Shown one piece after another: positions 43,121-52,127 of a stretch of 64,000 bases of DNA. A program made the translations under genes and the position numbers. The notes under the pieces were generated by a model that saw nothing but the letters and a program-made list of their open reading frames with translations, was not told the origin of the DNA and ran no database searches. Within the stretch, counting starts at the first letter, position 1. Each line of letters starts with the position of its first letter. This DNA comes from Leptobrachium leishanense (lineage: Eukaryota; Chordata; Amphibia; Anura; Megophryidae), in NCBI GenBank assembly GCA_009667805.1, contig CM019063.1:406416959-406480958 (forward strand). The letters are read 5' to 3'.

Positions 43121-45592
43121 TCATGGCCCAGTGTGCCTCACGGAACAACATCCCGCATGGGGATCGTATATAACCCTCGGTACAGGGCTAGAATTAGGGA
43201 TGTTGGTACCAGTCAGGCCACCACCCTGCTGGACGTCCTCAAGATAAGCACGGGATACGGCATTATCAGACCCATCATGGAGCGTGGTATTCTCGGAACT
43301 AGATTGACTAGTGTTGGTCAGCTTCCCACGTCTCCTCCTGGATCGAGACTTGGAAGGGGTGACCACCGTACCTGACACGGCAACAGCGGGAGTAGGCTCG
43401 CCTACCTGTGCCTTACCACGAGGTTTGGAAACCTCGGACTCTCTGTGGGGCATGGGCACAGTGGTGTTGCAACGCAGCTTTGGCACTGCTGACACACAGT
43501 TTGCCATGGATCTGACTGGCAGCTTACCAGAATCAGGCAACATTGGTAGCGCATTGCCAGACGGAGACAGGACTGGCTGCGCATTGCCAGACGGAGACAG
43601 GACTGGCTGCGCATTGCCAGACGGAGACAGGACTGGCTGCGCATTGCCAGACGGAGACAGGACTGGCTGCGCATTGCCAGACGGAGACAGGACTGGCTGC
43701 GCATTGCCAGACGGAGACAGGACTGGCTGCGCATTGCCAGACGGAGACAGGACTGGCTGCGCATTGCCAGACGGAGACAGGACTGGCTGCGCATTGCCAG
43801 ACGGAGACAGGACTGGCTGCGCATTGCCAGACGGAGACAGGACTGGCTGCGCATTGCCAGACGGAGACAGGACTGGCTGCGCATTGCCAGACGGAGACAG
43901 GACTGGCTGCGCATTGCCAGACGGAGACAGGACTGGCTTCTCATTGCCAGACGGAGACAGGACTGGCTTCTCATTGCCAGACGGAGACAGGACTGGCTTC
44001 TCATTGCCAGACGGAGACAGGACTGGCTTCTCATTGCCAGACGGAGACAGGACTGGCTTCTCATTGCCAGACGGAGACAGGACTGGCTTCTCATTGCCAG
44101 ACGGAGACAGGACTGGCTTCTCATTGCCAGACGGAGACAGGACTGGCTTCTCATTGCCAGACGGAGACAGGACTGGCTTCTCATTGCCAGACGGAGACAG
44201 GACTGGCTTCTCATTGCCAGACGGAGACAGGACTGGCTTCTCATTGCCAGACGGAGACAGGACTGGCTTCTCATTGCCAGACGGAGACAGGACTGGCTTC
44301 TCATTGCCAGACGGAGACAGGACTGGCTTCTCATTGCCAGACGGAGACAGGACTGGCTTCTCATTACCAGACGGAGACAGGACTGGCTTCTCATTGCCAG
44401 ACGGAGACAGGACTGGCTTCTCATTGCCAGACGGAGACAGGACTGGCTTCTCATTGCCAGACGGAGACAGGACTGGCTTCTCATTGCCAGACGGAGACAG
44501 GACTGGCTTCTCATTGCCAGACGGAGACAGGACTGGCTTCTCATTGCCAGACGGAGACAGGACTGGCTTCTCATTGCCAGACGGAGACAGGACTGGCTTC
44601 TCATTGCCAGACGGAGACAGGACTGGCTTCTCATTGCCAGACGGAGACAGGACTGGCTTCTCATTGCCAGACGGAGACAGGACTGGCTTCTCATTGCCAG
44701 ACGGAGACAGGACTGGCTTCTCATTGCCAGACGGAAACAGGACTGGCTTCTCATTGCCAGACGGAAACAGGACTGGCTTCTCATTGCCAGACGGAAACAG
44801 GACTGGCTTCTCATTGCCAGACGGAAACAGGACTGGCTTCTCATTGCCAGACGGAAACAGGACTGGCTTTACATTGCCAGACAGAACTGGCTTACCGCCA
44901 ATTGGCACTGGGGTTGCGGCTCTACATGTAATACAACCAGTAACCATACGTAGGGACTGTCTTTTGGCTGCCAGTCGCTGCTCAGAACCAGCCAGTTGTG
45001 TCTTTAAAACCTTACAGCCATCAGAGGTATCTACAGAAGTCTGAGGTTTATTATCGGATGCCTCTTTCTCAGACCTGGATTTCTCAGGAGGTCTGAACTC
45101 AAAGTGGGGTCTGGTGCCATCTGACTCCCCGCAGGGTCTGGCACCATCAGATCCCCTACGTGGTCTGGCACTATCCGACTCCCAGCTAGGTCTGGCGCCA
45201 GTGGATCTCATGCGTGGTCTAGCTTTAGCGATCTTACTGTGGGACATGGGCACAGTTGGCACTCGGCCAGTATCAGGACGCACAGACTCACCGCAAGTCT
45301 TGAGACGCACCGGCACTCCAGCCCCAGGACGCACCGGCACTCCAGCCCCAGGACGCACCGGCACTCCAGCCCCAGGACGCACCGGCACTCCAGCCCCAGG
45401 ACGCACCGGCTTGAGGGGACAGCCAGACAAAAAGTGCAACGAACTGGCACAATAAAAACAGAGATTGTACTCACGTCTTCTGTTCTTTTCATCAGGAGAA
45501 AGCGGACCACGAACTCTGCTTTCAAATGAAACCTGATTGCCAGAATCTAGACACAGGCTCAGTAACCCTTTGAGGTGAACAAAAATCCTCAA
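43121..45592 (-). CDS. Gag-like ORF with zinc knuckle and 44-copy decapeptide array
   Basis: An 823-codon open frame; the first ATG is near residue 116, so the upstream part is read through from another start or is a frameshifted gag remnant. A zinc knuckle is at residues 45-58 (C-x2-C-x4-H-x4-C, CFYCASSLHFLSGC). Four copies of PVRPGAGV follow (about 62-95), then degenerate Arg/Ser-rich repeats (ARPRRGSDG, ARPCGESDG, TRPHFEF). The decapeptide array follows at about residues 238-680, then a basic tail (SKSRSRRRRGKL) and a unique C-terminus ending near the PPT side. The capsid domain is missing. In gypsy elements the knuckle binds RNA for packaging. Whether the array is a translated protein is unproven, since the unit length alone keeps it open. 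Confidence 0.6.
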   Translation of the reverse strand: MRIFVHLKGLLSLCLDSGNQVSFESRVRGPLSPDEKNRRREYNLCFYCASSLHFLSGCPLKPVRPGAGVPVRPGAGVPVRPGAGVPVRPGAGVPVRLKTCGESVRPDTGRVPTVPMSHSKIAKARPRMRSTGARPSWESDSARPRRGSDGARPCGESDGTRPHFEFRPPEKSRSEKEASDNKPQTSVDTSDGCKVLKTQLAGSEQRLAAKRQSLRMVTGCITCRAATPVPIGGKPVLSGNVKPVLFPSGNEKPVLFPSGNEKPVLFPSGNEKPVLFPSGNEKPVLFPSGNEKPVLSPSGNEKPVLSPSGNEKPVLSPSGNEKPVLSPSGNEKPVLSPSGNEKPVLSPSGNEKPVLSPSGNEKPVLSPSGNEKPVLSPSGNEKPVLSPSGNEKPVLSPSGNEKPVLSPSGNEKPVLSPSGNEKPVLSPSGNEKPVLSPSGNEKPVLSPSGNEKPVLSPSGNEKPVLSPSGNEKPVLSPSGNEKPVLSPSGNEKPVLSPSGNEKPVLSPSGNEKPVLSPSGNEKPVLSPSGNEKPVLSPSGNEKPVLSPSGNEKPVLSPSGNAQPVLSPSGNAQPVLSPSGNAQPVLSPSGNAQPVLSPSGNAQPVLSPSGNAQPVLSPSGNAQPVLSPSGNAQPVLSPSGNAQPVLSPSGNAQPVLSPSGNAQPVLSPSGNAQPVLSPSGNALPMLPDSGKLPVRSMANCVSAVPKLRCNTTVPMPHRESEVSKPRGKAQVGEPTPAVAVSGTVVTPSKSRSRRRRGKLTNTSQSSSENTTLHDGSDNAVSRAYLEDVQQGGGLTGTNIPNSSPVPRVIYDPHAGCCSVRHTGP
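43561..44880 (-). repeat. 30-bp tandem array, 44 units in three blocks
   Basis: Plus-strand units of exactly 30 bp, ACGGAGACAGGACTGGC plus TGCGCATTGCCAG or TTCTCATTGCCAG. By position: 12 units of the GCGC type, then 27 of the TCTC type, then 5 with ACGGAAACAG. In the minus frame these encode GNAQPVLSPS, GNEKPVLSPS and GNEKPVLFPS. Within blocks the units are almost identical (one variant, TCATTACCAG, near 44365). Several frames on both strands are stop-free. Confidence 0.97.
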
Positions 45593-45656
45593 ACATGTGC
45601 AATAAGGTGTCCAACACGGTACACATCTCTGCGGGCTTATGTAATGGCTGGGTCAT
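45524..45656 (-). pseudogene. Gag start remnant
   Basis: The ATG at 45656, two bases inside the 5' LTR edge, opens a 44-codon frame, MTQPLHKPAEMCTVLDTLLH and on to VSRFWQSGF, then a stop. The zinc-knuckle frame overlaps it in another phase. I infer that most of gag, including the capsid, was deleted between this start and the knuckle. Confidence 0.5.
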
Positions 45657-45658
45657 TA

Positions 45659-46518
45659 TGTCACGGTGGCAGTACCACCAGGCACGCACCACCCTATCCT
45701 TGCCCTCCGATCCTTGGAAGTGGTCGGTCTGTATATATATCCCTAAGAATATAACTCGCAGCAAGGTGAGGTCAAGGTTCCTGAGAGAAGCCCCTATGGG
45801 CAGAGATGCACTGTAAACGGCAAGGACAGGTGAAAGCAAAGGGTTAACAAAAGACCTCTGTACGGCAATACCAAAGATTCCCTGCACTGAAAGGCCGGTC
45901 TTTAGATAGCCGGATCTAATCTAAAGGAAAGTATTACCTTGAAGCCGTACAGAGTCTTTTGTTATATGCAGATGACAGGGTTACCTGGAAACGGTACAGG
46001 CAAGGAATATAGCATAGAATAGTCATAGAGGAAAGCCAAAGGTCATAACCAGAGAGAGTACGTCATACAGGATACAGGAATCAGAACCAGAAGGGAAGTC
46101 AGCCAAGCCAAAATCAGTAACCGGAGAATCTGAATGGAACATAAACAGCAAAACAAAATACAGCAATAGACAGAACAAAATACACAGAAGGAACTGACAT
46201 AAACTGGAACAGAAATAAGAGGCAATAACTGAACCAGGATAAACAAACGGAGGATATCAGGAACACAGCAAGGAGCTTTCAGGACACAGGATGCAAGAGA
46301 CCAGGCAAAGGAAAATGACCCAGCAATGTCTTATGGGTACATAGCTCTAATATAGGCAGGGGAATCAGGGCAAGGATCAACAGGTGAGCAGCACACAGAA
46401 CACCAATTAACCCCTGGGAGGCCACCCAGGAATTGGCAGCAACAGAAACACAAGGGAAAAAACACAATATACAAATACAGAGGGCAGGAAGACAGGGTTG
46501 GAACGTGGGAACGTGACA
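45659..46518 (-). repeat. 5' LTR of the gag-only element
   Basis: 860 bp, partner of 42094-42953. On the minus strand it ends CCACCGTGACA at 45659 and is followed by TAATGACCCAGCC. No standard tRNA primer-binding TGG is obvious there. The right target duplication CCCTG is at 46519-46523. Confidence 0.95.
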
Positions 46519-46523
46519 CCCTG

Positions 46524-47608
46524 TTGCAAATCTTTGTGTCATCAGCAAAAAGACATACTTTTCCATTAATACCTTCTGCAATATCACTAATAAAAATATT
46601 AAAGAGAATGGGTCCAAGTACTGACCCCTGAGGTACCCCACTGGTAACAAGACCTTGCGCCGAATAAACTAGATTTACCACAACCCTCTGTTGCCTGTCA
46701 CTCAGCCACTGCCTAATCCTATCAATAATATTGGAATCCAAGCTCAAAGATTGCAATTTATTAATAAGTCTTCTATGCAGAACAGTAGTAAAAGCCTTAC
46801 TGAAATCTAAATAAGCAATGTCTACTGCACCACCTGTGTCTATTATTTTTGTTACCCAATCAAAAAAATCAATAAGATTAGTTTGGCATGATCTCCCTGA
46901 GGTAAACCCATGTTGTTTCTGATCCTGTAATCTATGTGTTATTAGATGTTCAACAATCCTTTCCTTTAACATGGTTTCCATTAATTTCCCCACTACTGAC
47001 GTAAGACTAACTGGCCTATAGTTCCCCGATTCCTCCCTACTACCCTTCTTGTAAATGGGCACAACATTTGCTAATTTCCAGTCTTCTGGGACGACTCCCG
47101 TTAACAAGGATTGGTTAAATAAATCTGTTAACGGTTTTGCTATTATATCACTGAGCTCTTTTAATAATTTAGGGTGGATCCCATCAGGCCCCATTGACTT
47201 ATTTGTCTTTACTTTAGACAGCTGCTGTAGAACCTCCTCTGTAAACTGATATGTAAATGTCTCGTTAGTGTTTCCTCCTAACTGAGGTCCCTTTCCTTCC
47301 TTTTCTTCTGCAAAGACTGAACAAAAATATTCATTGAGGCAGTTAGCGAGACTTTTATCCTCTTCTACATACCTTCCTTCCTTTGTTTTTAATCTAACTA
47401 ATCCTTGTTTTACTTTTCTTTTCTCGTTTATGTATCTAAAAAATGTTTTGTCCCCCTTTTTTACTGACTGAGCTATTTTCTCTTCTGCGTGTGCTTTGGA
47501 AGCTCTTATAAATTGCTTTGCCTCTTTCTGCCTAATCTTATAGGTTTGCCTATCTTCTTCACTCTGAGTTTTTTTACAATTATTAAATGCTGTCTTTTTG
47601 TTCTCCAC
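46524..47608 (-). pseudogene. CR1 ORF2, reverse transcriptase part
   Basis: Long frame with RT motifs in order: NKSMGPDGIHPKLLKEL, LANVVPIYKKGSREESGNYR then PVSLTSVVGKLMETM, QHGFTSGRSCQTNLIDFF, IAYLDFSKAFTTVLHRRL (motif A, with T for the usual D after AF), SGVPQGSVLGPILFNIFI and VCLFADDTKI (active-site FADD). The upstream linker is VKKGDKTFFRYINEKRKVKQ. The first catalytic Asp (YLDFSKAF) and the DD pair are intact. The LTR element inserted a few codons after FADD. Confidence 0.93.
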
Positions 47609-47702
47609 TATTCACTTCTGCAGAGTACCACAGTGGTTTCTTCCCTTTTTTGTTTTTGCTAACAAGCTGAATGCAATTGCCTGTGGCCTTCAATAATGCT
47701 TC

Positions 47703-48518
47703 CTATAAATAATCCCATTTCTCCTGGACTCCCTTTAAACTCCTCCAGTCTGATAATGACTCCTTCACACAAAATCTCATTTTCGAAAAATCAGTTTTTT
47801 TAAAGTCTAAAACTTTTGTTTTTGTGTGGTGCGGCTCCATCCCTGTTCTTATATTAAACCATACTGACTGGTGATCACTAGATCCCAAATTTTCACCTAC
47901 AACAACGTCTGATACCAAACCTCCATTTGTGAGTATTAAATCCAATATGGCCTCTTTACGGGTCGGCTCCTCAACTACTTGTGTTAGAGATAATCCCAGT
48001 AGGGAGTTTAGAATATTTGTACTCCTGGTGCAACCCAGCTATATTTTTTTTCCAGTTCACATCAGGAAGATTAAAGTCCCCCATGATAATAACTTCCCCC
48101 TTCATTGCCATTTTGGCTATTTCCTCAAACAGCAGATTATCTAGCTCTTCTACTTGTCCAGGGGCTCTATAGATCTACCTACACGAGCTACTGTATGATT
48201 GCCAAATGTTAGCGTAACCCAAACTGACTCTATGTTCACCTCGCTCACTTTTATTTGGTTCGTTTTTATGTTGTTTTTCACATACAGGGCCACTCCTCCT
48301 CCTTTCTTACCTTCTCTGTCTTTTCTATATAAAGAGTACCCCGGTATTGTTATGTCCCAGTTATTTTTCTCACTGAACCATGTCTCAGTAACTGCCACTA
48401 AATCTACTTTTTCAGTTGCCATCATTGCCTCCAGTTCATTGATTTTATTGACTAAACTGCGAGCATTTATAGACACGTCTCTGAGCTTGTCATTTTTTAC
48501 CCTGCATGTTGCTTGCAC
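47703..48518 (-). pseudogene. CR1 ORF2, apurinic-type endonuclease part (broken)
   Basis: The frame 48150-48518 has LRDVSINARSLVNKINELEA (N-x-RS-x-x-NK motif), VDLVAVTETWFSE (catalytic E in ETW) and YSLYRKDREGKKGGGVALYV. After frameshifts, 47703-47945 has MDLILTNGGLVSDVVVGENL and GSSDHQSVWF, the SDH catalytic motif. This is an APE-type endonuclease that nicks the target site in CR1 transposition. Frame breaks in between make it inactive. Confidence 0.88.
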
Positions 48519-48576
48519 CCACCGATTTAGTTTTGGGGGACAATCGGGCAGATTGTTTTTTACCCTTTTGTCCCTC

Positions 48577-49332
48577 CTAGTTTAAATATTCCTTTGTGAA
48601 ACCTTTGAACTTCTCACTGAGAACATATGTTCCCCTATGAGTAAGATGCAAACCATCTTTTTTATACAGTTCCTTTCTGCTCCAATTAGAGCTATCATGG
48701 GACACAAAGCCAAATCCTTGCTCCCGACACCATTCCCGAAGCCACAAATTAAATTCCCTATTGCGCATCTGCCTATCTTGAATGTTATGCACAGGTAAAA
48801 CTTCAGAGTATGACACAATGGACTCAATCTGCTGTATTTCACCTCCAAGAACACAAAAATCTTCCTTAATCTCAGAAACCTCATTGCTAGCCATGTCATT
48901 TGTCCCTAGATGGACTAGAACGTCCACTTCCCCTTGCTGCTTTGCTTGTTTGACAATATTGAGAATACGTCTCTTGTCTCTACGAGCAGTAGCCCCAGGA
49001 AGACATCTCACCAAACCATTACTCTCCAGCTCAACACCTCTTATGATAGAATCACCCAGCAACAATTGCCTTCTATCAAGTCCCACCTTTTCCTTTTTGT
49101 CCTTGGTTGCAGTCCTGCATACCTTAGGCATAAGGAATGGTGGATCCTCAACTATGGTGTCTGAGCCTACATCCGTCTTACCACTACACTCTGAAAGTGC
49201 CTCAAAAGTATTAAGAAGAGCCACAGACTGTGGGACATGCCTTCTATCCACAACTCTAAGTCTACCAGATCCTACAGTAGTCCATCTGCCGCTCCTAGGA
49301 GGCCTCTGTGGCAGTAGCTTTGTAACAGTCAT
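48577..49332 (-). pseudogene. CR1 ORF1 with SGNH esterase-like domain
   Basis: A 251-codon frame with LLLGDSIIRGVELESNGLVR (nucleophile motif GDS), VLVHLGTNDMASNEV (G-x-ND) and KKDGLHLTHRGTYVLSEKF (DG-x-H-x-T). These three motifs define the SGNH-hydrolase/esterase domain found in ORF1 proteins of CR1 LINEs. The frame appears intact apart from an uncertain start, and it ends just before ORF2. I see no PHD or coiled-coil region upstream. Confidence 0.88.
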
Positions 49333-49609
49333 AGCCTGAGTTTGTCTAACAGATAATTTACAAATCTCAGACTACAAACAGGCAATTTCCTGCTGCAATA
49401 AAGACAACTGCCTACATATCAGGCACACTCCAAACCTCCAAACATTGGATATAAAAACAAATGCATGACAGCTCTTACACTGGACGAAGCCTGCCATTAT
49501 AAAAGAATGGATTTAAAAACAGCAAATCATACCTTTTTGTAGGTTTTCTACCTCCTGTCTAACCTCAGACTAACTCCAGAGTATCTCCAGAAGACCACTA
49601 AGTGCTCAC

Positions 49610-50883
49610 TAGGAATGTGCGTTTCGGGTTTCGGAATTTCGGAATTTTCACAAAATTTCCCGATTCGTGTTTTCGGATGCGGCCGATTTTCCGAAAATTT
49701 TTAGATCCGAAAATGGCAGATCCGAAAAGTTTTCTGAGCCGAAACGAAATATTTTCGGAATTTTCGAATGGACTTGAAATGTGTCAAATCGAAATTTATT
49801 TTCACTCTATTCATGATTTCGGTTCCATTCGTGATTTCGGTTCCAGCTGTTTTATTCTGAAATTCGATGATGACTGTCCACTTCAAAGTTGTTGGGAAAT
49901 TCAGGAGTGATCTTCAATACTCTATGTCCAAGACTTAAACCAAAAGGACATCTCTTGGTTGAGGTTAATTAAGAGGTTAACACCTGTCCTGGCCAAACCT
50001 CTGCAGGATGCCAAGATCCTACCCTAACCATATAACAGAAACTGTAACCTAACCTTAGGTTTCGGAGATCAAAAATGGCCGAACAGATCACATGTTTCTG
50101 ATATTCCAAGTCATTGATACAGAAATATCAGAAGCTTCTGATATTCAGAATTGGCCATTTCCGATCCTTACAGAATCCGATATTGTCAACGGTGATTCTT
50201 TTAACCATCACTTGCAACTATTAAGGCTATAAATAAAATATTGTTTTTTGAAGGATCTGAGAGCAGAAACATTTCAGCGCCGGCCACCCTTTCAGGATGA
50301 CCACAGTCTGATTTACATATGGTGTAGCCTACACTGCAATGGCACCAACGAGCCAATACCAGAACAGGGTGTCACTGTAGGGCAGGTCACTATTGTTCCC
50401 GTTGTCAGCAATCTCACATACCTTGTTTTGACCCTTAGAAATCTAGGCTTCTGCTAAAATGATATCATAAAAGTGGAGATGGTCCACGTTGTTAAAGGGA
50501 TACTTTATTGAAAAACAGTTCACATTTTTTTCCTCTAAATAATTGGGCAGATCCTGCTGACAGCCTCTGCTATATATATGTGAATTTACACGCGAGCAGC
50601 TCCTCCTCTTTGGTTCAGGGACTACCAAACTTTGAAACGAGGAGAACAGAGGTTTCGAAAAATACGAAAATTTCCGAAATCTCGAAAAGTCGATACAAAA
50701 AACGAGCTAAGTGACCCGAAAATACGAAAAATGGTTGATATTCCGAAAAAAAAAATGTACACGAAAAACGAGTCGAACCGAACCGAATCGAAACAGAAAT
50801 CGGTCGAAACGAGCCGAATCGAAAAGTTTAAACATCCGAACGAGCCGAACCGAACTGAAAAAAAAAATCTGTGCACAAGCCTA
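49610..50883. mobile_element. hAT non-autonomous element E
   Basis: Ends TAGGAATGTGCG and GTGCACAAGCCTA (inverted, imperfect) with an exact 8-bp flanking duplication GTGCTCAC (49602-49609 and 50884-50891). The two subterminal regions are rich in GAAATTCCGAAA-type and GAACCGAAC-type motifs. Between about 50495 and 50600 a TTAAAGGG-type MITE piece is nested. It has no transposase and is inserted in the CR1 5' UTR. Confidence 0.85.
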
Positions 50884-50891
50884 GTGCTCAC

Positions 50892-51215
50892 TTTGAAGAC
50901 TTGCACTTAGAAGGCTTCACAAGCTCAATTAGACAAGCTAATATCCAGCAAGCTTTATATAGTCACCTAAGTACACCTCCCCCAGCAAGGCGTGGACAAG
51001 CTAAACCTCTTAGCAAATAGCACCCAATTGATTCCAATTCTATGCTAATCAGTATGAAAATGATTCACCAGCCTAACCTAATTTACTCACCAGACCTAAC
51101 TTAAAACCTTAAGATGAATAGAAAAGATCTGTTTGAAACAAAAATCAAAATCACTCACCAGAAGATTTCTAAGTGCTCACTTTGAAGACTTGCACTTAGA
51201 AGGCTTCACAAGCTT
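50892..51215 (-). promoter_or_regulatory. CR1 5' UTR with duplicated segment
   Basis: The segment CTAAGTGCTCACTTTGAAGA then CTTGCACTTAGAAGGCTTCA occurs twice: once around the hAT insertion (49598-50930, when rejoined) and once at 51167-51212. This gives a period of about 285 bp. Repeated 5' UTR modules can carry the internal promoter in LINEs. Confidence 0.55.
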
Positions 51216-51582
51216 AACGAGTGATGATCATTCCTTTGTTTGAATTTGTGTCTACCCATGTCTCTTTGTATGTGTAACAGTGTGTCACTGTATCCCTACC
51301 ACTGTCTCTGTTTCTCTGTGTCCCTGGCAATGTCTTTGTGTCTTGTGACACTGTTTGACTCTTTAATTTTCTCTGTGGTTCTGTCATTGTCTCTGTGTGT
51401 ACCTTTATCAGTGCCTTCGTCTCTGCCTCTCGTGTCTCTGTTTTCTGTTATTCTGTGACAATGTGACTGCCTGTGTAGATCTCTGTGCCTCTCAATGTTT
51501 CCGGCCCTGTCCTTGTTAGTGTGTTTCTGTGTATGAGGGACCTCAGCAAGGTCATGCAAATAGTATAATTCTAATCTATCAA
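51216..51582. repeat. Pyrimidine-rich low-complexity sequence
   Basis: Degenerate repetition of TGTCTCTGTG, CTGTGTCCCT and CACTGTCTC-like words. No coding role is recognised. Confidence 0.6.
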
Positions 51583-51925
51583 AATCATGTCACAATCAAC
51601 AATGCAACATTGCATTGAATACGGAGATGTAGTGTATGCAGCTGCCCCTCAAACACACCTCCTGAAACTTACCACATTGTATAACTCATTCTGCCGCTTT
51701 GTGCTACAATGTAACTACATGACCCACCATTGTGACATGTTAAAAGAGCTAAACTGGCCGTCGCTGGAATCTAGACGCACCCTTCACCTTTCAAACCTAA
51801 TGTTTAAGAGCTTTTCTGGGAAGCTACCACCCTACCTGAATAGGCTGCTTCCCCCAGCAGTTCCCCCATCCTATAACCTTCCGGTTTGGAACCACGTACA
51901 CATTGCACGGAAAATAGTCTGACTT
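51583..51925 (+). mobile_element. Rex/L2-like LINE fragment (RT C-terminus)
   Basis: A 111-codon frame with IEYGDVVYAAAPQTHLLKLT, LKELNWPSLESRRTLHLSNL and FKSFSGKLPPYLNRLLPPAV. It matches 55450-55648 and preserves the sequence that copy lacks around its TTAA insertion. Both ends are truncated. Confidence 0.8.
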
Positions 51926-51943
51926 GAGGCCCAGATTTGTTGC

Positions 51944-52127
51944 AATGGAATACACAGAATATCATTCCAGCAGCCTAAATTCCCCTGAAGAGCAGAACCC
52001 ACCCTCCGAGGATTCCAATGATTCACAGATAATTGACAGTGATAAGAACATGAGTGAAATAGTCTTGAATATTACACTGGAGATTATCTACCTTCTTACT
52101 GGAGAGAAACACACAGCCCAAATTTAA
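51944..52127 (+). pseudogene. Remnant of the leader segment of an anuran C2H2 zinc-finger gene
   Basis: A short frame ending SDKNMSEIVLNITLEIIYLL then TGE. This resembles the conserved ILNLTLEIIYLLTGE element that precedes the finger arrays in many frog C2H2 zinc-finger proteins, with the usual acidic, serine-rich stretch (PSEDSNDSQIIDSD) before it. The frame ends six codons later with no splice donor at the expected boundary and no fingers follow. The flanking AACACRCAGCCCAAATT is repeated at 52109 and 52389. I infer a gene-derived fragment, not a working exon. Confidence 0.5.

Larger units (their letters stand above)
42094..46518 (-). mobile_element. Gag-only gypsy-type LTR retrotransposon (non-autonomous)
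   Basis: Two 860-bp LTRs bound a 2705-bp interior. The LTRs run TGTCACGTTCCC...CCGTGACA on the minus strand. A polypurine tract, GGAGGGGGC, lies just inside the 3' LTR. The only coding content is a gag start (44 codons), a zinc-knuckle frame with a large decapeptide array, and a short acidic frame near the 3' end. No protease, RT, RNase H or integrase is present, so it must have been mobilised by a related element's enzymes. The LTRs differ by four 1-bp indels that I could see and no substitutions, so insertion was recent. Confidence 0.9.
41229..51215 (-). mobile_element. CR1 LINE, nearly full length, twice interrupted
   Basis: Minus-strand CR1. Its 5' UTR extends to about 51215, ORF1 is at 48577-49332, ORF2 pieces run from 48518 down to about 41300, and the 3' end is at 41229 (TCTATGTTTCTAAG on the minus strand). 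A gypsy-type LTR element (42094-46518) splits the RT, and a hAT MITE (49610-50883) splits the 5' UTR. Removing both and their target duplications leaves about 4.3 kb, the expected size of a full CR1. A separate 3' fragment of the same family is at 53790-54377. Confidence 0.9.

Noticed and set aside
43311..45044. 577-codon plus-strand frame over the 30-bp array
   Set aside because: It is antisense to the LTR element's gag-like frame, its length comes from the array, and it has no domain outside it.
48782..49339. 185-codon plus-strand frame
   Set aside because: It is the antisense shadow of the CR1 ORF1 esterase frame, whose catalytic motifs are clear on the minus strand.
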